Below, piece after piece: positions 35,685-44,451 of a stretch of DNA of 51,529 nucleotides. Each line of letters starts with the position of its first letter. The first letter of the stretch is position 1. Source of the stretch: Caldifarciminota bacterium (GTDB lineage: Bacteria; Hydrothermota; Hydrothermia; LBFQ01; DSFT01); contig JANXBH010000012.1 in the NCBI GenBank assembly GCA_025060695.1, forward strand, positions 1 to 51,529, given 5' to 3'. The notes below the pieces were generated by a model that saw only the letters and a program-made list of their open reading frames with translations, was not told the DNA's origin and searched no databases. Position numbers and translations under genes: made by a program.

Positions 35685-36688
35685 ATCAGGTAATTTTCCG
35701 CTTCATGTCTTGGAACTTCTCTTTCTATTGAAATAGCAACAATTCTTAAATTCATAATCTCAACCTCAAGCCTCGCAATATACGAGAGTATTGGTCCAAT
35801 ATCTAAAAAATTCGTATTTTTTAAACGATAAGTATAGTTATATATATAATTTTCAATTTTTCTTTCTATCTTTACTATTTCTCTCTCGTTTTTAATAACC
35901 TCCCCATATGGAGTTTCTCTTAATACATTCAGCGCATCATTATAACTTTCTGCACTTGCTAATTTACTTAGTTCGTCGCGTGAAAGATTTCCCCCTCCGA
36001 TAAATTCCATCTTGTTTGAAGGACTAATACCTTCACTAATTAGTATAAGAATAGAAACAATATTTCTTAAGTCAATGTGCATACCAAGTATTATTCTCAA
36101 AGGTTCTAACCCTTCCATACTCGAAACTAAATAAGACATCTTCCTATAAAACTCATTATATAAGTAAAACTCTGCACTTCTTAAATCCCCTTCCCTTAAA
36201 AACTTATTCAATTGAGTATTTATTTCAAAAGGTAGTTTAATTCCCATAGATGCTAATTTATCTAATACTTCATAAGGTTCATTAGTGTTTAGTAATTCTT
36301 TGATTCTTTCTCTACTAATACTTCCAAATGGCATAATTCCTTCAAGTATTTCGCTATTACTAAACTTGCTAAATTTCCCTCTTATAATAGTAAGTATATT
36401 GTATAAATCCCATCTTGATAAATAAATCTTTAAGATTCTTCCAATATCTTTTCCCGAAAACCTTACAATCCTCTCAATCTCATAAGAAAATGCATTTTTC
36501 AATACTTCAAGAAAGCTATCTAAGTCCTCCTTTTTCACCTTAGAAATATATTCATTATACCAAGTACCTCTTAAATAATTTATCAGTTCAGAAAGATTGC
36601 TATAACCTAGAACTTCCTTAAATACTTCAGTAGGTAAAAGTTTTGAACTTCTATAAAGCACTCTTGTATTTACATATTCAAAAATCAT
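35672..36688 (-). CDS. V/A-type ATP synthase subunit C (NtpC / AC39-like)
   Basis: This 338-aa all-alpha protein shows the three-repeat pattern of the V-type ATPase subunit C, which sits between the central stalk and the membrane rotor: SYEIERIVRFSGKDIGRIL, LSRWDLYNILTIIRGK, and the repeated 'LGMHIDLRNIVSILILISEG' block with LRETPYGEVI. No other ATPase subunit is in the window, although these genes normally lie together. It leads a set with the lipid kinase and antiporter, so an ion-gradient link is possible. The ATG is 10 nt from a CTTTAAAAT box. Confidence 0.82.
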   Translation of the reverse strand: MIFEYVNTRVLYRSSKLLPTEVFKEVLGYSNLSELINYLRGTWYNEYISKVKKEDLDSFLEVLKNAFSYEIERIVRFSGKDIGRILKIYLSRWDLYNILTIIRGKFSKFSNSEILEGIMPFGSISRERIKELLNTNEPYEVLDKLASMGIKLPFEINTQLNKFLREGDLRSAEFYLYNEFYRKMSYLVSSMEGLEPLRIILGMHIDLRNIVSILILISEGISPSNKMEFIGGGNLSRDELSKLASAESYNDALNVLRETPYGEVIKNEREIVKIERKIENYIYNYTYRLKNTNFLDIGPILSYIARLEVEIMNLRIVAISIEREVPRHEAENYLIWLV

Positions 36689-36698
36689 AGTTGCAGAA

Positions 36699-36704
36699 AT
36701 TTTA
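36699..36704 (-). promoter_or_regulatory. -10 box (TAAAAT) for the V-ATPase C / lipid kinase / antiporter unit
   Basis: TTACTTTAAAATTTC lies 10 nt before the ATG at 36688; no SD is seen. Confidence 0.5.
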
Positions 36705-36720
36705 AAGTAATATTAAACCT

Positions 36721-36726
36721 TAAAAT
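36721..36726 (+). promoter_or_regulatory. -10 box (TAAAAT) for era
   Basis: CCTTAAAATTTTACAATT leads into the GTG at 36736 with a spacing of 9 nt; no SD is seen. Confidence 0.5.
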
Positions 36727-36735
36727 TTTACAATT

Positions 36736-37638
36736 GTGAAAGGTGGTTATATTGCAATTATTGGAAGACCAAATGTAGGAAAATCAAGTTTACTAAATGT
36801 TTTAGTAAATGAAAAGTTATCTGCGGTTAGCCCAAAACCACAAACAACTCGCTTTAATCTATATGGTATATTAAACTATGAAGATGCACAATTTATATTT
36901 ATTGACACACCGGGCATAATAAAAAAGGTTCATGATAAATTAGATAAAGCAATTTTAGATGAAATAAAGAATGCTATATTCGATGCTGATGTATTAGTTT
37001 TACTAGTAGAACCAAAACTACCTGACGAGGAGGACTTAAAAATTATCGAACTACTAAAAGCAACTAAAAAACCCACTATTTTAGCTATAAACAAGATAGA
37101 TCTAATAAAGGATAAAAGAATACTACTACCTATAATGGAGAATTACTCCAAACTATTTGAATTTAAGGAAATTATACCAATTAGTGTTTTAATGCGAGAT
37201 GGTATAGATATACTTTTAGAACAGCTACGAAAATATTTACCAAACTTAGAAGCTCCATATTATGATGAAGATATAATAACAACCAAACCTTTAAGACAAA
37301 TCGTTGCGGACATTATAAGAGAGAAAGTATATCTTCTATACAAAGATGAAATACCATACGCAACAGCTGTAAAAGTTGAAGAATACATAGACCCTGAGGA
37401 GCATCCTGAGGAGAAAAGGGATAAAGTATATATTAGAGCAATAATCTATGTAGAGAAGGATTCTCAAAAGGGTATAATTATTGGTGAAGGTGGAAAGAAA
37501 ATAAAAGAGCTCGGCACAAAAGCAAGAAAGGAAATTGAAAGATTAATTAATAAACCTGTTTATTTAGAACTTTGGGTAAAAGTTAGAGAACATTGGAGAA
37601 GAGATGAAAGTTTTATAAAATCCCTAAATAGCATATAA
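36736..37638 (+). CDS. era: GTPase Era (16S rRNA assembly)
   Basis: This 300-aa two-domain GTPase has G1 GRPNVGKS (10-17), the effector region KPQTTR (34-39), G3 DTPG (57-60) and G4 NKID (119-122). The C-terminal KH domain (GIIIGEGGKKIKELGTKARK) binds the 3' end of 16S rRNA. Era checks small-subunit maturation. It starts with GTG behind a leaderless-type promoter. The stop overlaps the transpeptidase start (TAATG). Confidence 0.97.
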   Translation: MKGGYIAIIGRPNVGKSSLLNVLVNEKLSAVSPKPQTTRFNLYGILNYEDAQFIFIDTPGIIKKVHDKLDKAILDEIKNAIFDADVLVLLVEPKLPDEEDLKIIELLKATKKPTILAINKIDLIKDKRILLPIMENYSKLFEFKEIIPISVLMRDGIDILLEQLRKYLPNLEAPYYDEDIITTKPLRQIVADIIREKVYLLYKDEIPYATAVKVEEYIDPEEHPEEKRDKVYIRAIIYVEKDSQKGIIIGEGGKKIKELGTKARKEIERLINKPVYLELWVKVREHWRRDESFIKSLNSI

Positions 37639-38603
37639 TGTTTTTACTTTCATTTTTGCTTTTAAAATCAAAAAGCATATACTGGTCAATAGATCAGAAA
37701 CTTCAAAAATTAGCTGACAGTATTTTATTAGAAAACTCCAAATATTATAAATATTCAGCAATTTTAGTCGCTGAAGTAAAAACAGGAAGGATAATTGCTA
37801 TTTCTTGCTATAAAGGTGATAAATTAGACTACAATATATGTTTTAATGAGAAATTCCCATCCGCATCACTATTTAAAATAACTACTGCAATTGCAAGTAT
37901 TGAAATTTTAGGTCTTAATAGTGATGACCCTATTTTCTATGTAGGTAAAATCTATAGCAACAAACCATATGTATGGTTATCTAATGGAAATACTAAAGTC
38001 CAGACACTTAAATTAGCTTTTGGTCTTTCAAATAATCCTGCATTTGGCAAATTAGCCACACTAATAGGTAGATGGAGATTATATGAATATTCAAGGAGAT
38101 TATTTTTTGAAAGTTATTATCCAATAGATGACTTTTCATTGGCACTTATGGGGGCTGGTTTTATAAACAGCTACATCACACCAATGAACGCACTAAAACT
38201 TTCGCTTAGTCTTTCAAATAAAGGTTTAATAAAATCTATCACTTTAATAGATTCTATACCAAATATTTATTACTATAATGTAAAAATTGAAGGAAGAGTA
38301 ATGGAAGAAAAAACATTTTATGAATTAAAGGAACTATTTAAAGAAACTGTAAAAAATGGAACTGCAAGCAAGTATCTAAGAAATTACGATGTTGGTGGTA
38401 AAACTGGTTCTCTCTCTGATAAAATCCATGGAGGTTATATTGAGTGGTTTATTGGATTTTTACCTGTAGATGAACCGAAATATGCATTTGTAAGCATGAG
38501 TGTAGAGAAAAAATATAACAACAAATTATCGCCTATACTAAATATAAAACCAATCATTGAATTTCTTAGTAAGAAGAATAATTTTATTTGTTGCTTTCCA
38601 TAA
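37638..38603 (+). CDS. penicillin-binding transpeptidase-domain protein
   Basis: This 321-aa protein is reduced to the transpeptidase domain. The active-site serine motif is SLFK (Ser77-Lys80), the second motif is SNN (131-133), and the third is KTG (255-257). The N-terminus MFLLSFLLLK is a very short hydrophobic anchor or signal. It cross-links or trims peptidoglycan outside the inner membrane. It lacks the N-terminal pedestal of high-molecular-weight PBPs. It is coupled to era and followed by an HPr gene with its own promoter. Confidence 0.88.
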   Translation: MFLLSFLLLKSKSIYWSIDQKLQKLADSILLENSKYYKYSAILVAEVKTGRIIAISCYKGDKLDYNICFNEKFPSASLFKITTAIASIEILGLNSDDPIFYVGKIYSNKPYVWLSNGNTKVQTLKLAFGLSNNPAFGKLATLIGRWRLYEYSRRLFFESYYPIDDFSLALMGAGFINSYITPMNALKLSLSLSNKGLIKSITLIDSIPNIYYYNVKIEGRVMEEKTFYELKELFKETVKNGTASKYLRNYDVGGKTGSLSDKIHGGYIEWFIGFLPVDEPKYAFVSMSVEKKYNNKLSPILNIKPIIEFLSKKNNFICCFP

Positions 38604-38610
38604 ATTACTT

Positions 38611-38616
38611 TAAAAT
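38611..38616 (+). promoter_or_regulatory. -10 box (TAAAAT) for ptsH, 7 nt before the GTG
   Basis: ACTTTAAAATTTTAAAA runs directly into the GTG at 38624. TTGTTG lies 17 nt upstream of the box. The geometry puts the transcript start at the G of the start codon. Confidence 0.55.
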
Positions 38617-38623
38617 TTTAAAA

Positions 38624-38893
38624 GTGTATACAAGAAAAGTAGTAATAGTAAATAAACTTGGTATACATGCAAGACCTGCTACAAAAATCTGCGAAATTGC
38701 AAGTAGATTTAGTTCTGAAATTTATTTAGAAAAAGATGGTATAGTAGTTAGTGCAAAGAGTATACTTGGTATACTAATGCTTGTAGCACCTAAGGGAACT
38801 GAAATTACAATTAGAGCACAAGGAATTGATGAAATAGAAGCAGTTGAAAGTATTGTAAAAATTATAGAGGAAGGCTTCGGAGAGGAAATATGA
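38624..38893 (+). CDS. ptsH: phosphocarrier protein HPr
   Basis: I start at the GTG at 38624, since residue numbering then matches classic HPr: LGIHARPATK with His15 and AKSILGILML with Ser46. The 89-aa protein accepts phosphate from enzyme I at His15. Ser46 and its surroundings are of the kind recognised by HPr kinase in Firmicutes-like systems. The longer upstream frame crosses the promoter and is not used. It overlaps enzyme I by 4 bp. Confidence 0.96.
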   Translation: MYTRKVVIVNKLGIHARPATKICEIASRFSSEIYLEKDGIVVSAKSILGILMLVAPKGTEITIRAQGIDEIEAVESIVKIIEEGFGEEI

Positions 38894-40428
38894 AACTTAA
38901 AGGAATTAGTATAGTAAAAGGTAAAGTAAGTGGAAAAATATTTATAGTTGAAAGTGGAAATAATACCGAAAATATAGTTTTTAACGTTGAAAAACTTGAT
39001 AATATATTAGATAAGTATATTGAATACCTTTTGGAGGAAGTAGAAAGTTTAGACAAGAAATATAGAGAATATGCGGATTTTTATGTAAATTTACTAAAAA
39101 GTAGAAGGCTTAGAGAAAATATCAAAAATAAAGATAAAAACTTAGTAGAAGCAATTAGTTTAGCTATTGATGAATTTGCAGGTCAGTTATTAAATACTAA
39201 TATCCAGCATAATAAAGACTTATCTGATGAGTTAAAATTTTTTAAAAATGAGCTACTTGACTTTATTGAGGGAAGATTAGGAGAATTTAAAGTAGAAAAG
39301 GATAGTATAGTTATTGCAAGAAATTTAACTATAAGGCAAAGTTTAAAAATAGTAAGGGAAAAGGTAAAAGGAGTAGCACTTGAAACTAATGCCCTAACTT
39401 CGCATCCTGTATTAATTTTAAAAGATAAAGGTATTCCTACGATAATAGGATTAAAGGATATAGTAAATATAGCAAAACAATACAAATATGCAATAATAAT
39501 TGATGATGAAATTGAGCTTACCAATGAAAGAATAGAAATTCAAGAAAAGAGTATATATGTAGACTTTCAAACTGATGAATTTATTATGAAAGATGGAACT
39601 AAAGTAAAAATTCAAATAAACATAGACTTTCCAAGTGAAATAGAAAATATAAAGAATTTTGATGTAGGTCTATTTAGAACAGAATACTTATATTTAAATG
39701 GAATAATCGGGAAAAATGAGCAAAAGGACATTTACGAATATATAAGTTCAAAAATTTATCCTAAAATTCTTACAATCAGACTATTTGACCTTGGTGGTGA
39801 TAAAGTTCCCATATCCATTGAAGATAAAAATGTAAGGGGTATAAGATATTTATTGCATTACAATAGAGATCTTTTAAATAGACAAATTAGTGCTATAGTA
39901 TCTGCGAACAAATTAAAGAATATAAGAATTTTAATACCTATGGTTTCTTCAGTAGAAGAGGTCATAGAAGTAAAGAAATTAATAGATGATATAAAAGTAG
40001 GAATAATGATAGAAACTCCATCGTCTGCACTCATAACTGATAGATTTAAGAAATTTGTAGACTTCTTTAGTCTCGGGACTAATGACCTTAGCCAATACAC
40101 ACTTGCAATAAGTAGAGAAAATATAAGTTTTCAGCAATTCCATCCAAGCATATTTAGATTAATATACTACTCATATTCAAAGTCAAAACCAAAACCATTT
40201 TCTGTTTGTGGGGACATGGCAAGCAATGACTTAGGCTTATTAGCCGTTCTCTCATTCAACATTAATACTATATCCATTCCAATTCCATATTTACAGAGAG
40301 CAAAGGAAATAATTGAAAGATTAGAAAAAAACATACTTTCCGAAATTTCAAGAAAAGTTATAACCGCTTACAAGGAGGATGACATTATAAAATGCTTAAG
40401 ATACTATTTGGATTTGCTATTAAGTTGA
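38890..40428 (+). CDS. ptsI: PTS enzyme I (phosphoenolpyruvate-protein phosphotransferase)
   Basis: This 512-aa protein passes phosphate from PEP to HPr. It has the phosphohistidine loop ALTSHPVLILKDKGIPTIIG (His172), the PEP-binding barrel segments GLFRTEYLY, LRIFDLGGDK-like TIRLFDLGGDK and GTNDLSQYTLA, and the C-terminal SVCGDMASND, where the conserved Cys sits. It is about 60 residues shorter than typical enzyme I. The active loop reads TSHP rather than the usual TSHTAI. No sugar-specific EII lies in the window, so HPr/EI may be regulatory or serve a distant EII. An SD-like GGAGAGG precedes the ATG. Confidence 0.92.
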   Translation: MKLKGISIVKGKVSGKIFIVESGNNTENIVFNVEKLDNILDKYIEYLLEEVESLDKKYREYADFYVNLLKSRRLRENIKNKDKNLVEAISLAIDEFAGQLLNTNIQHNKDLSDELKFFKNELLDFIEGRLGEFKVEKDSIVIARNLTIRQSLKIVREKVKGVALETNALTSHPVLILKDKGIPTIIGLKDIVNIAKQYKYAIIIDDEIELTNERIEIQEKSIYVDFQTDEFIMKDGTKVKIQINIDFPSEIENIKNFDVGLFRTEYLYLNGIIGKNEQKDIYEYISSKIYPKILTIRLFDLGGDKVPISIEDKNVRGIRYLLHYNRDLLNRQISAIVSANKLKNIRILIPMVSSVEEVIEVKKLIDDIKVGIMIETPSSALITDRFKKFVDFFSLGTNDLSQYTLAISRENISFQQFHPSIFRLIYYSYSKSKPKPFSVCGDMASNDLGLLAVLSFNINTISIPIPYLQRAKEIIERLEKNILSEISRKVITAYKEDDIIKCLRYYLDLLLS

Positions 40429-41726
40429 ACCATCAAGATATAAGTCTTTTAAAAATTCTGGAATTAGAAAGTGGAAATATTATTGCAATAGGAAATTACA
40501 CAAATCAAAACAATGTAAACGAAATTGCAATATTAAAGATAAACAGTTCTGGAAATATTATTTTATCAAAATCCATATACGCTAACAATTATATTTCTTT
40601 TACTGATGCTGTCTATAGAAATGGAAAAATTTATATATTAGGTACAATTAATATTCAGACTCAAGGAAACAACTTGTTGTTTATAGTTATTGATACAAAT
40701 TCAAATATTATATCTTCAAAATACTATCCTATTTTAAACTATGAAATTCCAAGTGCAATTTCTATGATTAATAATAATCTTTATATTGTTGGAATAGCTA
40801 ATCCTAACAATTTCTTTAGACCATACTTTATGATTACGGATACCTTAGGAAATCCAAGATTTTTAAAACTTGGATATATATTTTATACTTTTACTAACCT
40901 TAAAAACCTATTTTTTGATGGAAAGCATATTTATGTTTATGGAGACTACTATGAAGGAAAAAGAATTTCAGCAGTATTTAAATTCGACACATTATTAAAT
41001 TTAATGGAAATTAAAAAAATTCATGCCAATTTTAATTTGCCACTTTTAGGTTTTTTTAAAAATGACGATAGTATATTCTTATTAACTGACAAACATTTAA
41101 TTATTTTTAGAAGTGATTGGAAGCCTTTATCTATTAAAAATCTTTCAATGCTTAGTCCAAAGTTTATAAATTTTCAAAATAGTATTGAAATTTTTGGAAT
41201 ATATAATAATAAGCCATTTTACTACGTATTAGACAGAAACTTCCCTATGTTAAGATATGCAAATATTAATGCAAGTAATATTAAATATGCAAAGAATTTT
41301 GTAATTTTTAACAATACACAAGATTATATATTTAAGAAAAATTCAGTATGCCACATATTCCAAGACCAACTTTTTTATCTTAGTGATATATCGCTTAATA
41401 TTACTATAGAAAATGAGATGACAAATTTAATAACATTTTCTATCCCCTATGTAGATATCCAATTATCTATAAAAGAATTAAATATTTTATTTTCAGATAT
41501 ATGTAATACATCAGTCAAAGAAGAAAAATTCCTTAAACAAATAGGAAATGAGATTTTATTCTTAGAGGACGGAGAGGTAAAGATTATAAAAGTAGACGGT
41601 TCTGTTTATGGAAAATACACTATCAAAAAGGGACAAAAGTTATCTTTAAAAAAAGGTGTTTATATAGTGCTTATGAAAACAAAGGATAAAATACATATTA
41701 AAAAATCTTTAAGTATTCTCTATTAA
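40392..41726 (+). CDS. secreted propeller-type protein with C-terminal sorting tail
   Basis: This 444-aa protein overlaps the end of ptsI by 37 bp and has an AAGGAGG 13 nt before its ATG. The N-terminus MLKILFGFAIKLNH is a short hydrophobic signal. Repeats such as 'SGNIIAIGNYTNQNNVNEIA' and 'ILKINSSGNIILSKS' match the bladed repeats of the 7056, 10431 and 19767 proteins. The tail is a more divergent version (EVKIIKVDGSVYGKYTIK; LKKGVYIVLMKTKDK). Function is unknown; coupling to ptsI is probably only a packing effect. The 3' end overlaps murF convergently by 18 bp. Confidence 0.7.
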   Translation: MLKILFGFAIKLNHQDISLLKILELESGNIIAIGNYTNQNNVNEIAILKINSSGNIILSKSIYANNYISFTDAVYRNGKIYILGTINIQTQGNNLLFIVIDTNSNIISSKYYPILNYEIPSAISMINNNLYIVGIANPNNFFRPYFMITDTLGNPRFLKLGYIFYTFTNLKNLFFDGKHIYVYGDYYEGKRISAVFKFDTLLNLMEIKKIHANFNLPLLGFFKNDDSIFLLTDKHLIIFRSDWKPLSIKNLSMLSPKFINFQNSIEIFGIYNNKPFYYVLDRNFPMLRYANINASNIKYAKNFVIFNNTQDYIFKKNSVCHIFQDQLFYLSDISLNITIENEMTNLITFSIPYVDIQLSIKELNILFSDICNTSVKEEKFLKQIGNEILFLEDGEVKIIKVDGSVYGKYTIKKGQKLSLKKGVYIVLMKTKDKIHIKKSLSILY

Positions 41727-43007
41727 ACCCTTAATAAAATCTAATATTTCTTCAAATTTCATACCTCTTGATGCCTTTAATATAACTCTCTCATTACCAG
41801 TAATATAATACCTTAAAAAATTGAATAATTTTTCTTTTTCCCTAAAGTAATAGCATTCTATTTTACCCTTTAATTCTTCGTAAGTATATCTTACCAACTC
41901 TCCAAGTAGTATAACTCTACTATGTCCTAAGTTTAAAATATACTTTGCTATCTCCCTGTGATAAAATTCCGAAAATTTACCAAGTTCAAGCATATCACCA
42001 AGAATAAAGACGTTTTTCTTTGAAGGTTTTATAGAATAAAAAAGAGCCTTAACTGAAAGTGGATTAGCATTATATGCATCATTAATAATTTGAAACTTAT
42101 CAAGATTTATAATTTCCATACGCATAGCTTCTGATTTAAAATTCTCTAATAACTTATACGGTTCTTCTATATTAAAGAAATTTGCCACTTTAAAAACCCC
42201 AATTGCATTTTCAAGCCAACCGTAATTTAAAAAATCCACAGAGTATGAGTCAAAATAAAGTCTTACTCCAACTTCAAGAAACTCGTATTTATAGTCATTT
42301 AAATCAAATGTAATAATTGTTTTATCCTTTAAATGTTTTTTATAATTTTCATAGTCCTCCTTTCTCATAAAACCCACTTTAGAATATTTAAATATACTAA
42401 TTTCTTCCTCTGCAACGTCATCAATATTTTCAAAAAACTCTAAGTGTTCAGGACCAATATTCGTTATAATTGCATATTGTGGTTTAGCTATATCTACTAA
42501 ACTCTCTACTTCTCCCTTATGATTAGTCCCTATTTCAATTATTAAAAACTCCGCATCCTCCTTCGTATTTAAAATCGTAAGTGGTAGTCCAATATTGTTA
42601 TTAAAACTTTTTGGACTTTTATATGTTTTATATAACTTTGAGAATATTGTATATAGCATTTCTTTAGTTGTGGTTTTTCCCGACGCACCACCAACAGCTA
42701 CAATTTTAGTATTCTTTAAAGAATTTTCTCTATAAAACTTGGAAATTTGAATTAGTGCATTTAATGGTTCTTCAACTATAATTATTTGCTTCGTATCTTT
42801 GTTAAAACTTTTTGAAACAATAGCACCAACAGCCCCTCTATTTAGTGCATCTAATACAAAGTCTTCTCCATTGAAGTTTTTACCCTTTAGTGCTATGAAT
42901 AATTCATTTTCCTTTATAGTCCTACTATCAACTGAAAAACCATAAATCTCTCTATCTACGCCATTAAATTCAGCGTTTAGTATATTAGCTATATCGCTAA
43001 TTTTCAA
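41709..43007 (-). CDS. murF: UDP-N-acetylmuramoyl-tripeptide--D-alanyl-D-alanine ligase
   Basis: This 432-aa Mur ligase has FSVDSRTIKENELFIALKG (24-42), the P-loop GGASGKTTTKEM (106-117), EIGTNHKGEVESL, and the C-terminal INDAYNANPLSVKAL typical of MurF. It adds D-Ala-D-Ala to the UDP-MurNAc tripeptide. A TTG start overlaps the stop of the upstream membrane-protein gene (TTGA). Length is a little below average. Confidence 0.95.
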   Translation of the reverse strand: MKISDIANILNAEFNGVDREIYGFSVDSRTIKENELFIALKGKNFNGEDFVLDALNRGAVGAIVSKSFNKDTKQIIIVEEPLNALIQISKFYRENSLKNTKIVAVGGASGKTTTKEMLYTIFSKLYKTYKSPKSFNNNIGLPLTILNTKEDAEFLIIEIGTNHKGEVESLVDIAKPQYAIITNIGPEHLEFFENIDDVAEEEISIFKYSKVGFMRKEDYENYKKHLKDKTIITFDLNDYKYEFLEVGVRLYFDSYSVDFLNYGWLENAIGVFKVANFFNIEEPYKLLENFKSEAMRMEIINLDKFQIINDAYNANPLSVKALFYSIKPSKKNVFILGDMLELGKFSEFYHREIAKYILNLGHSRVILLGELVRYTYEELKGKIECYYFREKEKLFNFLRYYITGNERVILKASRGMKFEEILDFIKGLIENT

Positions 43008-43642
43008 TCTTCTATATGTGCAACTATATTAATAAAGAAAAATATAAGAAACCAAAAAAACCTCGTTATTTCATCATAACCAAGTAAATATAGCGGGTCT
43101 CCAACAAAGAAAAATGAAAATCCAGCAAAACCAACAAACCATCTTCTTCCTAAATCACTACCAATATACAATAAAACGTCAGCTAAAAGAATAGCAAAGT
43201 TTACATTTAGAACCAAAAGAAACAAGTAATTAATAAGACGACTTTCTATAAATGCAGAAATTAGAAATGAGAATAATAAGCTTAAAGCAACTCCCAAAAC
43301 CCACGTTATTATCTTAACACCCCTTAACTCAAAACCTTGCCTTCTTAAGCCAACAAACATAAAAAGTAAAACTAATGATAAATAAAATCTTGAAATAAGA
43401 TGTAAAGTTTGAGAATTAATCATTTCTGATACAGGAAATATTAGTCCACTCATACTTAGTAAAACCCAAAACTTACCCCTTATACTATCAAGACCAATTT
43501 GAAATGCTTTTCTTATACCTGAAATTAGAAAGAGAAAACCACAAAGTATAAAAATAGTTTTGAGGAGTTGAAGGTTATAGAAAAGTGCCCATATTGCTAA
43601 AATAAGAAGTGATATATTGATAAACCTTAATATCCAAACCAT
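43004..43642 (-). CDS. integral membrane protein of unknown function
   Basis: This 212-aa protein is almost entirely hydrophobic, with about seven predicted membrane helices (NISLLILAIWALFYNL; LKTIFILCGFLFLISG; VALSLLFSFLISAF) and basic connecting loops. I do not recognise a family. It lies directly upstream of murF with coupled translation, so a link to envelope synthesis is possible but not shown. The ATG is 7 nt from a CTTTAAAAT box. Confidence 0.7.
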   Translation of the reverse strand: MVWILRFINISLLILAIWALFYNLQLLKTIFILCGFLFLISGIRKAFQIGLDSIRGKFWVLLSMSGLIFPVSEMINSQTLHLISRFYLSLVLLFMFVGLRRQGFELRGVKIITWVLGVALSLLFSFLISAFIESRLINYLFLLVLNVNFAILLADVLLYIGSDLGRRWFVGFAGFSFFFVGDPLYLLGYDEITRFFWFLIFFFINIVAHIED

Positions 43643-43649
43643 AAAACAA

Positions 43650-43655
43650 ATTTTA
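43650..43655 (-). promoter_or_regulatory. -10 box (TAAAAT), 7 nt before the ATG at 43642
   Basis: ACTTTAAAATTTGTTTT runs directly into the ATG, so a leaderless message is expected. Confidence 0.55.
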
Positions 43656-43661
43656 AAGTAT

Positions 43662-43667
43662 TAAAAT
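43662..43667 (+). promoter_or_regulatory. -10 box (TAAAAT) for the ZnuA-like gene
   Basis: TATTAAAATTTTC lies 16 nt before the ATG at 43684, giving a leader of about 9 nt without SD. Confidence 0.4.
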
Positions 43668-43683
43668 TTTCTACTATCGTAAA

Positions 43684-44451
43684 ATGAAAAAATTATTTTT
43701 CATTATATTTATTCTTTCTTGCTCTAAGATAGAAAATCCAAATATTTTAGTTTCAATTTATCCTTTAAAACTCGTTCTAAATGAAATTGGTATAAGTAGC
43801 TACGCACTTATAGATAAAGTAGTTGATATTCATAGTTTTGAGCCTTCTATAAGGACAATACTGAATGTACAAAATACCTGTGGTTTTATATATATATCGG
43901 ATAATCTTGAAACTTGGGCAAATAACATAACTTCAAAATATAAATTAGAACTTCTTGAAAATAATACGAACTTACATGCATGGACCGATCCAAAATTTAT
44001 TCTAAATAAAATGTCAGATATTGAAAGTCTTTTATTGAAGTGCAAAATAAACTATTCAAAGGATAGTATAAATAAATTAATTTCAAAGCTAAAGAAAATT
44101 GATAGTACAAACGCGAATATAGCGAGTAAAATAAGAGTAGAATATATCCTTTTTCATACTTCATTTGAACCATTTTTAAAGTCTTATAATCTAAAAATTA
44201 GAACAATTCTATTAAAAGAAGGACATGCGGATATTTTACCAAGTGATTTAGAAAAAGCCCTATCTTCAAAGGATAAAGTAATAATAAAAGAAAACTACTA
44301 TAGCGATGAATTGTTAAGGATATTCAAGGAAAAGAGCTTTAGAATTATTTCGCTCGATCCATATGGTTTTAGCTTCAAGACATATAGTGATTTTATAAAG
44401 TACATTAGCGATAGTATCTTAGGAAATACATATACCTTAGAAGAGAACTAG
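43684..44451 (+). CDS. metal ABC transporter substrate-binding lipoprotein (ZnuA/TroA-like)
   Basis: This 255-aa protein has a very short lipoprotein signal (MKKLFFIIFILSCS, lipid Cys13). It has the cluster A-I features: VSIYPLKLVL, the VDIHSFEPS ligand region, and LHAWTDP in place of HxWLDP. Further on come a long central helix with short lysine-rich segments, then the SLDPYGFSF acid. These bind Zn or Mn in the periplasm. No ABC permease or ATPase gene is adjacent, so it may be an orphan. Its third histidine site is altered. The 3' end overlaps murJ convergently by 47 bp. Confidence 0.82.
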   Translation: MKKLFFIIFILSCSKIENPNILVSIYPLKLVLNEIGISSYALIDKVVDIHSFEPSIRTILNVQNTCGFIYISDNLETWANNITSKYKLELLENNTNLHAWTDPKFILNKMSDIESLLLKCKINYSKDSINKLISKLKKIDSTNANIASKIRVEYILFHTSFEPFLKSYNLKIRTILLKEGHADILPSDLEKALSSKDKVIIKENYYSDELLRIFKEKSFRIISLDPYGFSFKTYSDFIKYISDSILGNTYTLEEN

